Part shown: positions 32,435 through 40,500 of the stretch, piece after piece
Layout: every line of letters begins with the position of its first letter
Numbering within the stretch: position 1 is the first letter of the stretch
Translations under genes and position numbers: made by a program
Notes under the pieces: generated by a model
What the model was told of the DNA's origin: nothing
What the model saw: only the letters and a program-made list of their open reading frames with translations
Databases searched by the model: none
NCBI RefSeq assembly: GCF_018327705.1
Contig: NZ_BNEM01000001.1
Coordinates: forward strand, 3,410,001 to 3,474,000
Source: Catellatospora sp. TT07R-123
GTDB lineage: Bacteria > Actinomycetota > Actinomycetes > Mycobacteriales > Micromonosporaceae
Length of the DNA: 64,000 nucleotides
Reading direction: 5' to 3'

Positions 32435-33745
32435 TCAGGGGACGGTCTGGCGGCGCGGGGATTGGGAGCGGCGGCGTTGTTCGTCCATGAGGCGGTCGAA
32501 CTCCGTACGGTCCAGGAGCAGGCCCGCCTCCGCCGCGATCTCCGCGGTCAGGTCGACGGGGAAGCCGTGGCTGTCGTGCAGTTCGAACGCGACCGCCGCG
32601 GGCAGCTGCCCGGACGCCCCGTCCATCGCGCGGTAGAGCAGGTGCATGCCGCGGCGCAGCGTACGCCCGAACGACTGCTCCTCCCGCCGCACGACCTGCC
32701 CGATCAGCTCCCGCGCCGCCTCCAGCTGCGGCCACGTCCCGCCCGAGGTGTCGACCACGGTGTCCGCGAGCTCCGCCAGCACCGGTCCCTCGACCCCGAC
32801 CAGCCGCGCGTGCCGCATCGCGCGGCGCAGCAGCCGCCGCAGCACGTACCCCCGGCCGTCGGTGGACGGGAGGACCCCGTCCGCGATCAGGAACGCCGCC
32901 GCCCGGACGTGGTCGACGACCACCCGGTACGACACCTGCCGCCGCTCCCCCGCCGACGCGTAGTCGCCCGCGCCGAGCTGCTGCAACCGGGTCAGCGTCG
33001 GCGCCAGCAGGTCCGTCTCGCACAGGTGCCGCGCGTCCTGGAGCAGCAGCGCCATCCGGTCCAGCCCCATGCCGGTGTCGACGTGGCGGCCGGGCAGGGG
33101 GCCGAGGATGTCGAAGTCGTCCTTGCCGGTGCCCTCGCCGCGCTCGTACTCCATGAAGACCAGGTTCCAGATCTCCAGGAACCGCTCGGTGTTCACCGCC
33201 GGGCCGCCGCCGGACCCGAAGCCCTCGCCGCGGTCGTAGAAGATCTCGGTGTTCGGCCCGCACGGGCCCGGCCCGCTCATGGACCAGTAGTTGTCCGCCA
33301 TGCCGAGGCGCTGGATGCGCTCGTCGGGCACGCCGACGCCGCGCCAGAGGCTCGGCGACATGTCGTCGTCGTGATACACGGTGATCCACAGCCGGTCCGG
33401 GTCCAGCCCGAAGCCGTCGGTGAGCAGCTCCCACGCCCACTCGATCGCCTCGCGGCGGCCGTAGTCGCCGAACGCGAAGCTGCCCAGCATCTCGAACGAG
33501 GTCGCGTGCCGGGTGGTGTGCCCGACGTTGTCGATGTCCACGGTGCGTACGCAGCGCTGCCGCGACATCAGGCGCGGATGCTCCGGCACCCGATCGCCGA
33601 GGAAGTACGGCTTGAACGGGACCATGCCCGCGCCGGTGAGCAGCAGCGACGGATCGTCGGGCACCAGGGACGCCGATGGCACCTGGTGGTGGTCGAGCCG
33701 CTGGAAGAAGTCGAGGAAGGTACGGCGGATGTCGTCGGAACGCAT
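32435..33745 (-). CDS. Alanine-tRNA ligase-related protein (catalytic and tRNA-recognition part only)
   Basis: A 436-aa stand-alone version of the AlaRS N-terminal half. The class II motifs are intact: FKPYFLGDRVPEHPRL, QRCVRTVDIDNV, TSFEMLGSFAFGDYGRREAI, NLVFMEYER, and motif 3 DTGMGLDRMALLLQ. The tRNA-recognition helices run to DSHGFPVDLTAEIAAEAGL. The editing domain and C-Ala domain of full AlaRS (about 880 aa) are missing, as is any frame that could supply them. It may charge tRNA-Ala, act as a resistant spare enzyme, or deliver alanine to a biosynthetic reaction. ATG 33745 follows GAGG. A 240-base structured leader precedes it. Confidence 0.85.
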   Translation of the reverse strand: MRSDDIRRTFLDFFQRLDHHQVPSASLVPDDPSLLLTGAGMVPFKPYFLGDRVPEHPRLMSRQRCVRTVDIDNVGHTTRHATSFEMLGSFAFGDYGRREAIEWAWELLTDGFGLDPDRLWITVYHDDDMSPSLWRGVGVPDERIQRLGMADNYWSMSGPGPCGPNTEIFYDRGEGFGSGGGPAVNTERFLEIWNLVFMEYERGEGTGKDDFDILGPLPGRHVDTGMGLDRMALLLQDARHLCETDLLAPTLTRLQQLGAGDYASAGERRQVSYRVVVDHVRAAAFLIADGVLPSTDGRGYVLRRLLRRAMRHARLVGVEGPVLAELADTVVDTSGGTWPQLEAARELIGQVVRREEQSFGRTLRRGMHLLYRAMDGASGQLPAAVAFELHDSHGFPVDLTAEIAAEAGLLLDRTEFDRLMDEQRRRSQSPRRQTVP

Positions 33746-34017
33746 GATCGGCCTCGCAGTCGGAAGAGTCCGGGGCCGCGCTCGCAGAACCGGGGCACAG
33801 CCCGGCCCTCGCCGCTGAGACGTCTGGGAGCGCGATGGGAGATGGCAGGCGGACACGCCGAGCGGGGCCGAGGGGTCAGGCGAGGACGCGGTCCCCGGAC
33901 TCCTGCTCGGCGCGGCTAGCTCGCCGTCCCGACATCATCTGCGCTCTTCCGATCACTCGATCCGGCCGCCGAAAGGCCGGTCCTCCCATTAGTAGCCGCA
34001 GGCCGCACCCGCGTCAA
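33746..34017 (-). promoter_or_regulatory. Promoter and long structured leader of the AlaRS-like gene
   Basis: TTGACG (34017-34012) and TACTAA (33994-33989) with a 17-base spacer form a good promoter about 240 bases before the start codon. The leader then has a CCGGCC/GGCCGG hairpin right after the expected start site. GGGGACCGCG (33896-33887) resembles the T-box core, with a GCG-UCCU-CGC mini-hairpin after it. The segment TGATCGGAAGAG (33955-33944) can pair either with CTCTTCCGA (33768-33760) or with CCGATCA touching the start codon (33751-33745). A tRNA- or ligand-responsive switch is suggested, not shown. Confidence 0.45.
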
Positions 34018-34068
34018 CCCGTTTGGTGCGGGCCCGCGCGTGGCGCGGGCCCGCCAGGGGGTACGGCG

Positions 34069-35472
34069 TCAGTGGCAGCTTCCCGTGCCACTGTCGCTGT
34101 ACGTCTTGCCCGACTGCGGCACGAACTGCCAGTCGTAGCTGTTCGCGTGCAGGGTGAACTTGAGCACGCCGAACGTGTTGTTGTTGCGGGCCTGGCTGTT
34201 CGGCTGGATCGTGCCGAAGCTGTACAGCCCGGCGCCGCCCATGCCCGCCACGAAGGGGCGCAGGCCGCGGGCGTTGTCGAGGGTGCCCGACGGGTTCATC
34301 GGGGCGAACCGCTCGTACTGGTGGTTGTGCCCGAACACCACGACGTCGGCGTTGTAGTCGTACAGCGCCTGGTAGAGGGGGCGGGTCGCCGTCTCCGGGG
34401 CGTGGTTGGCGCCCGAGGTGAACAGCGGGTGGTGCCAGTACGCCAGCGTGCACGGCTGGGTACTGGCGGCCAGGTCCGCGCGCAGCCAGGTCTCCTGCGC
34501 CGAGCCCGCCGACATGCTGATGTTGGAGTTCAGCGACACGACGTGCCAGCTGCCCAGGTCGTACGAGTAGTACCCGCGGCCCGACGGCCCGGCCACCGAC
34601 CCGAAGTAGTTGTAGTAGCCGGTCGCGCCGGAGGTGCCGTAGTCGTGGTTGCCCGGCGCCGGACGGGTGCGCGCCTTGTGCCGGCCCCAGGTCGGGTTGT
34701 AGAGCGAGCTGAACTCCGACGCGGTGCCGCTGTCGTACACGTTGTCGCCGGTGGTGAAGACGGTGCCGGAGATGCCGTCCAGCAGCGCGGCCGTGGCGGT
34801 GTCGCCCGAGCCCGTGGTGGCGATGTCACCGGCGCCGACCAGCACCGGGTCGGCCGCCACGCCACCGCTGGCCGACGGCTGCGGCGACGGCGCGGTGCCG
34901 GTGGTGACCACGAGCTGCGGCGCGTCCGCGCCGCTCTCGCGCGAGTCCCAGTACGCCCCGTCGGAGCTGGCCGAGCTCGCCCCGATGCTGAACGTGCCGT
35001 TGCCGGAGACCAGGGCGGTGACGTCGACCTCGTACCAGCCGTTCGCCGACACCGAGCCCAGGCTGCCCAGCGTGGCCCCGTCCAGGGCCGGCTGGTTGTT
35101 CCAGGTGGTCCCGGTCTCCGACCAGGTCGTGTTCGACATGGCCTTGAACGTGCCGCCGTTGACGCTGCCGCTGTTGCCGCTGCTGTGCCGCAGCCGCAGC
35201 TTCGCGCCGGTCACCGTGCCGGCGACGCCGGAGACCGTGAACTTCAGGAACAGGCGCCGCACCGGGGAGTTGTCGACGTCGAGCTCGGTGGCGGTGCCGT
35301 AGTTGGTGTTGGCGGTGTCGCTCTGCACGTACGTGTCGGCGACCGGGGTGAACGTGGTGCTCGCGGCCGCCGCGGTGTTCGCGGAGGCGGTCAGCACGAC
35401 GGCTACCGCGGCGACGATCAGGGTGAACGCCGTCCCGGCGGTGGTGGCCGCGCGGAGGTGTCGGGTGCCCAT
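34069..35472 (-). CDS. Secreted metallophosphoesterase with N-terminal DNRLRE-type domain
   Basis: A 467-aa exported protein. A signal peptide ends near TAAAAS. Residues about 40-200 form a beta-rich domain (TTFTPVADTYVQSDTANTNYG, RLFLKFTV, WNNQPAL, DVTALV) of the DNRLRE/CBM96 kind. The C-terminal part is a calcineurin-like phosphoesterase with GAGDIATTG, TTGDNVYDSG, PGNHDYG, YWHHPLF and GHNHQYERF. This resembles purple-acid-phosphatase-type enzymes and suggests phosphate scavenging outside the cell. ATG 35472 has AAGGGA before it. A Cys near the C terminus is unpaired in the visible sequence. Confidence 0.88.
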   Translation of the reverse strand: MGTRHLRAATTAGTAFTLIVAAVAVVLTASANTAAAASTTFTPVADTYVQSDTANTNYGTATELDVDNSPVRRLFLKFTVSGVAGTVTGAKLRLRHSSGNSGSVNGGTFKAMSNTTWSETGTTWNNQPALDGATLGSLGSVSANGWYEVDVTALVSGNGTFSIGASSASSDGAYWDSRESGADAPQLVVTTGTAPSPQPSASGGVAADPVLVGAGDIATTGSGDTATAALLDGISGTVFTTGDNVYDSGTASEFSSLYNPTWGRHKARTRPAPGNHDYGTSGATGYYNYFGSVAGPSGRGYYSYDLGSWHVVSLNSNISMSAGSAQETWLRADLAASTQPCTLAYWHHPLFTSGANHAPETATRPLYQALYDYNADVVVFGHNHQYERFAPMNPSGTLDNARGLRPFVAGMGGAGLYSFGTIQPNSQARNNNTFGVLKFTLHANSYDWQFVPQSGKTYSDSGTGSCH

Positions 35473-35835
35473 CACGTGGTCCCTTTCTGGGGGGTGATGG
35501 CTGCTGGGTTTGACAGCCGACAATGCAATGTAGGGACGGACCAGGGCGGCCAGAACACATCGGAGTGAACACGGCGCTAGCTGGGAATGAGTTCTGTGCC
35601 CGTTCGGGTGGCTTGGCGAGGTGGCGCCAGCTCCGGCGTAACGGTCAAGATCCCTGCAAGCGTGGCGAAGCACCAGCTTCATCGACTGTCAGTGATGCGA
35701 TCTGGGGCGTCCGACTGCCAATTTGAGGACGTTTGTACGAATTTTTGTAGACGCCGGTCACATCTGGTCACGGGGTGCCGGAACCGATTGGAGATCCCCG
35801 GGAGGGCCATGCTAATGTTCTCCCGTTGCCAACGA
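35473..35835. other. 363-base gap with the tRNA-Lys promoter region
   Basis: No gene is supported. Near its right end TTGGAG followed 17 bases later by GCTAAT (about 35790-35817) could be the tRNA promoter. The rest is of slightly lower GC than its surroundings and has no obvious repeat. Confidence 0.4.
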
Positions 35836-35908
35836 GCGCCGCTAGCTCAACTGGCAGAGCAGCGGACTCTTAATCCGCGGGTTCGGGGTTCGAGTCCCTG
35901 GCGGCGCA
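35836..35908 (+). tRNA. tRNA-Lys (anticodon CTT)
   Basis: A full cloverleaf: acceptor GCGCCGC pairs with GCGGCGC (35901-35907), the D arm is GCTC/GAGC, and the anticodon stem GCGGA/TCCGC holds the loop CTCTTAA (anticodon CTT). The T arm is GTTCGAGTC-like with stem CGGGG/CCCTG. Discriminator A is at 35908; CCA is not encoded. Confidence 0.95.
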
Positions 35909-35912
35909 CGGC

Positions 35913-35948
35913 AAAAGCCCCGCTTGACCTGGTCAAGCGGGGCTTTTT
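35913..35948 (+). terminator. Intrinsic terminator after tRNA-Lys
   Basis: AAAAGCCCCGCTTGACC (35913-35929) is complementary to GGTCAAGCGGGGCTTTT (35931-35947) and ends in five T residues, five bases after the tRNA. Confidence 0.88.
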
Positions 35949-36195
35949 CATGCCCGGGTTCATCGAATGATCGTTTCTGATGTGCTCAACGCGTGCTCGT
36001 ATCTGCCGCGAACAGCCGATACACAATGCCAGGCGCCGTCATCACCCAGTCTTTGGTCTCCTTGGCGTCGGGCCAGGATCGGGCCGGTGCCGTTTCGGTA
36101 GCGCTCCCCTGCGCCCAGAGTGGGCCGGGCGGGATCGCCGGACGGTTCGGTCGGCTGGACTCGGCGTGGATGTGGCGGAAGCGGGAAAGGACGCG

Positions 36196-36525
36196 ATGGC
36201 GGTGGCCGATAACGGATGGTTCTCGGTGCGGTGCGTCGTCCGGTTCCAACGTGATCAGAAGACGCTGTTCGAGGAGCGGGTCACGCTGTGGCGAGCCGTG
36301 GACTTCGCCGACGCGGTACGCCGCGCCGAAGCGGAGGTCTGCGAGTACGCCGAGCTGCTAGACGGCGAGTACACCGGCTTGGCGCAGGCGTACAAGCTCG
36401 CCGACGAGCCGGGCGACGGAGCCGAGTTGTTCTCGCTGATGCGCGAGAGCGACCTGGATGTCGGCACCTACCTCGACACCTTCTTCGACACCGGCAGCGA
36501 GCAGCAGGGCGAGGTCCTCGAATAG
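36196..36525 (+). CDS. DUF4288-like protein
   Basis: A 109-aa soluble protein. NGWFSVRCVVRFQRDQKTLFEERVTLWRAVDFADAVRRAEAEV matches the N-terminal pattern of DUF4288 proteins, small alpha/beta domains without a known function. ATG 36196 has AAAGGA five bases upstream. The frame is open further upstream, but that part reads like non-coding sequence. It lies between tRNA-Lys and the toxin locus and points toward it. Confidence 0.65.
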   Translation: MAVADNGWFSVRCVVRFQRDQKTLFEERVTLWRAVDFADAVRRAEAEVCEYAELLDGEYTGLAQAYKLADEPGDGAELFSLMRESDLDVGTYLDTFFDTGSEQQGEVLE

Positions 36526-36592
36526 CGAACCGCACCGGAACGGGCCCTCCCTCGGGAACCCAGACTTGCCGGCCTGCCCGAACTTGCGGCGG

Positions 36593-36953
36593 TTACGCGG
36601 CCCGGTGCTCGGCCCACGCTCGGGCGGCCTCGGCGACCTCGATCTTCCAAGGCTGCGGGTCAGCAGTAGCGATCTCGCCCCAGAGGTTCCGACTGGCGGC
36701 CACGAAGGTCGACACCGCTTCGTCGGGGGCCCCTGCGTAGGCGGGCGAGTTCTGACACCACAGCTCGGATTCCTTGGGCGTGTGCCCGGGTTCGATGAGC
36801 TGCAAGCCGACGCAGGCGGTGTCGAACCAGGGCGCGGTCACCGGCGTAGTCGCGCCAGCGGTCCTCGACCGTGCGCAAGGTCAGCCCGCGTGGCGCGGGA
36901 ATCGCAGCGAGCTGCCGCAGGCTTGCGGTTATCTTCGGCAGGTCCCACAGCAA
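36593..36953 (-). pseudogene. Frameshifted remnant of an unrecognised gene
   Basis: Two minus-strand frames read as one protein. The first gives MLWDLPKITASLRQLAAIPA, then TLRTVEDRWRDYA. The second continues TAPWFDTACVGLQLIEPGH and ends WKIEVAEAARAWAEHRAA. They meet near 36841, where a one-base frame change separates DYAG from TAPWF. Both halves have protein-like codon use, and neither has its own ribosome site. I do not recognise the family. It lies downstream of the RHS immunity gene, where old immunity or cargo genes are often left. Confidence 0.5.
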
Positions 36954-37055
36954 CCGGAACGACCAACCACGACCACCGCGATTAACGGAGTGGCACCATT
37001 ACGCTTGGTAGTGGCACCACTCCGCATGAAATTGCTCCTGTCGAGCCTGTCAAGG

Positions 37056-37547
37056 CTAATTGATGAGGGCTCGCAGCCGCTGGGCAGCAGAATTCCTAAT
37101 GCGCTTTGTTCTTCCCTGATCAGAAAGGATCGCGAGACTTGCCCGATTACCGAGGTTTTCCACGAGGCGCAGCTGCAACCAATCTGTCCAATCTCCAACT
37201 TGGGAAGCTATTTCCTCGGGGTACACGGCGCCCACCCTTGCCCGCCTGAGGATCCGAATTTCACCAGCACGCCTTTGACTATACGCCCTATTGTTCGGTG
37301 CGAGCTGGACTATCCAATCATCCTGTTGATCGTCTGTCACCAGCTCCAGCATTCGCAGAACTACCGAGGTCGCCAGCGTAGTGTCTTCCTCAAGCGCAAC
37401 AGCCTTTCGGAGCAGGTCAAGATGGTTCGATGACTCGATCACACGCTCGTACAGATGCCACCGACCGTGGTCTGCTTCAACGTCCGATTGAGGCACACCA
37501 AGTGCATTGGCGATGTTGACAAGAACGGTTTTAAGATCCCTATTCAT
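37056..37547 (-). CDS. Probable immunity protein of the RHS toxin
   Basis: A 163-aa soluble, mostly helical protein (MNRDLKTVLVNIANALGVPQSDVEADHGRW...) of no family I can name. Its ATG lies directly next to the TAG stop of the RHS gene (TAGATG), the usual place for the cognate immunity gene of a polymorphic toxin. GC is much lower than in the 5' part of the RHS gene and equals that of the toxin tip, so both were probably exchanged together. The assignment rests on position and composition. Confidence 0.65.
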   Translation of the reverse strand: MNRDLKTVLVNIANALGVPQSDVEADHGRWHLYERVIESSNHLDLLRKAVALEEDTTLATSVVLRMLELVTDDQQDDWIVQLAPNNRAYSQRRAGEIRILRRARVGAVYPEEIASQVGDWTDWLQLRLVENLGNRASLAILSDQGRTKRIRNSAAQRLRALIN

Positions 37548-40500
37548 CTAGCAGCCGCCCCCATTTAGCCGATGCTCACGCATCTTGGCGCCGATCCTAC
37601 CGCGGATGGTCTTGATATTGTCGTCCACAAACGCCTGCTGGCGACTATTCAGCTGGATATTTTCGTCAAGCGGTTTGCCGTTCTGCCCGATCTGAATATC
37701 AAATCCTTGACCCTTTAGATGTGCATGAGCAGGTCCATGGTCATTAGCATAGATCTGAATTGTCATTCCCTGCGGACCACGAGCAATTGTGCCGCTAGTG
37801 GGTTCGCCACCGTCATTATGAACCAAAATCGGCGTGTTACCTGCGAGAACATAGTAGGTATGCACCCCGGCTACGGTGAGGTTGTAGACCGCAGCATGGA
37901 TCGTATAGTGACGGGTTCCTAGAACAACTACGGGCGAACTGTCGTTTGACATCAGTTCGTCGCCAGGCCGCAGATATGTTGCGCCAACCCAGGAGCTGCG
38001 GTTCGCGACATAGAAGAGGTGACCGCTGGTCGCCGTGACTGTCGCCGTCCCGCTGTCTGTGTTGTTCGACAACACAACATCGACTAGGTCCTTGTCGCCT
38101 TCTCCCTCGATCAGAGCAATCACCGGATGCTGCCCGCTAAAGTCGTCTACTTTTACGTCGCCAGTCATGACTTTATCGTTCAGCTCGATCTGACTTATCG
38201 GCTTGTTCGAGCCATCAGCGAGAAGCACGAGGGTGCCGGGGGTAAAACTGTTCCGGACCTTGCAGTCCGCCGGGCCCCCCTTGGAACCCTTGCGGAATCC
38301 AAAGAGCAATGAGCCGATGGTAAGTGCGCTCTTTGTTCCGTTGTACACCTTCTGTTCCGAGGTGTCAGCGGTGAAGGTATTAACGACGCCCTTGACGATG
38401 CCGGCTCCGGTGTCTACAAGATTGCAGGCGAGGCCGGGGGCGTGACAGACGTTGGAGACGCCCCTCTTGACGGCGTCAACGAGGCTCAGCTCACCTCTGC
38501 CCCACGCGGCACCGTCTTCCATGGCCGAGTCGACGAAACCAACCCCTGTGTCCCACAAACCCTCGGCCGCGCCGACGGTGGTCTCATAACTGAAGTCGAT
38601 TACTCCAGCCAGGACTGCTTCAAACGCGTTGGTCGGCTTCGGGTGGCAGATCCCTTGACATTGAATTAGGTCCTTCTTGATCTTTGGCTTTGGTGTGCAG
38701 TCGGGAAGGCACACGGTCGTCCCTACCGGTTTGGCGCCATTGCCTCCAGCACCGCCGCCCTCTGCACCGAGTAGCACCGTTCCGGTCGGGTCGGCGTAGG
38801 TTACGGGGTTGTTCGCGCCGTATTGGTAAGCGTTGAACTGTGCTGGATCGCTCGAGACCAAGATCGGATCGACGCTGGCAAAACGGCCCATTTGGGGGTC
38901 GTACTCACGCGCCCCGATGTGGATGAGACCCGTCGGGTCGATGTCGCCGCCGACGAACCCCTTCTGGTTCACCCACGGCGACGAGGTCGCGGAGCGCTTC
39001 TCACCGTACGGGCTCTGCCGTCGTACCGTGACCTGCTGGGCGCTCGCTTCGATCGCGAGCTGCTGGGTCCCCTGGTGGTCACCGAAGAGCCAGACGAGGC
39101 CCGCCGTCGAGGTGCGCTGGGCACAAACCTGTCCGCCGAAGGCGTAGTAGCGGGTGGCGATGACGATGCCGCTCCCCTTGTCCCGCCTCATCTCCTGACC
39201 AGGAAGATACAGCGTGGTGCTGCTTGTGTCGTCACGCAGGAGCCGTGCGCCGTCAGCGTCATAGGTGTTCGTAGTCGTGTTCGCACCCTCGGCGACCGTC
39301 TTTAGGCGACCTTCGACGTCCCAGGTCAGCGTCTGGCCACCCCCGGATCCGGGTCTGGCAGTCGTGTTGCCGCTGACGTCGTAGCCGTAGGACTGAGTCA
39401 CTGTCAGTCCGGGTGTCTGCGTTTGCACCTGGGTCACGGCGTGTGGTCTTACGGCGGTCGCGCCCTGCGCGGGAACGCTATAGGTGCGCGTGGTCTGGCT
39501 GGTGTGGTCTTGTTGGGTGAGGCGGTTGCCGACGTCGTCGAACGTCCAGGTCTGCCAGTAGGGTTCGGCGCCGGTGATGGGATCGCCCACCGGTCCGTCG
39601 TCGCATTGGCTGGTGGTGGCGGGTGTCCAGGCGTCGGTCAGACGCCGAAGGCGATCGTAGGTGAAGCACTGGATGTCGCTCTGCCCGACCTGGGGCGTGT
39701 CAGCGATCCACTGGTAGTTACCAGCAGAGTCATGCTGATATCCGATGTCGGTGACCGTGCCGGCCGCCGTTTCGGGTTTGACCTTGAACCGAGTCGTCCG
39801 GCGTGTCGAGGCGTCATAGGTCGTCTCGGAGTCAACATATGGTGAGGTGCCGGTCTTGCGGGTGGTCATCGACGGTTCACCGAAGGCGGTATAGGTCTGA
39901 CCGGTGACGTAGGAGGTGATCCCGACGGCCGTGGTGGTGAGTCCGTTCGGCAGGCCGTAGGTGGTGTCGTAGCCGACGGTCACTGCTTCACCGGCCAGTC
40001 CGCCGCCAGCGGGGAAGGCGGTGTTGGTGGGTGAGCCGTCGGTGCTGTTGTAGCCGTATGTGAAGGTGTAGTCGCCGCCGAGGCCAGTCAGTGAGGTGGG
40101 GATGCTGTAGGTGATATCGCTGACGGCGTAGCGCGGCGAGTATCCGCCGATCTTGATGGTGTAGGTGTTGGCGCCCTCGTAGCGGGTGCTGGTGGCTAGG
40201 CGACCCCTTACGGTGAGGCCGGTCCACATGCTGTCGTAGGTCCAGGCCGCTCGCTTGTTGGCGGTGGTGGCGGAGTCTCTGTAGACGGCGGTCTTGCGGC
40301 CGAGCTGGTCGTATTCGTAGACCAGGACGTCACCGGCGTTGGTGGTTTTGACCAGCTCGTTGTCGTCGTTGTATTCGCTGGTGGTGGTGCCCTTGTCGGG
40401 GTCTTTGGCGCTGATCTGGCGGCCGCGGATGTCGAAGGTCCAGGTCCACTCGTTGCCGAGTGGATCGGTGGTCTTGACCATCTGGTTCTTGCGGTTGTAG

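Noticed and set aside
33887..33896. Calling a definite T-box riboswitch
   Set aside because: The core has G instead of the U needed to pair with the tRNA end, and I could not identify a specifier loop with an Ala codon; kept only as a hypothesis.
33942..33956. GATCGGAAGAGC, identical to the core of a common sequencing adapter
   Set aside because: The following bases do not continue the adapter, and the segment fits the local leader with complementary partners downstream. Taken as coincidence.
35836..35908. tRNA-Lys as attachment site of an integrated element
   Set aside because: No direct repeat of the tRNA 3' end and no integrase gene was found in the downstream region.
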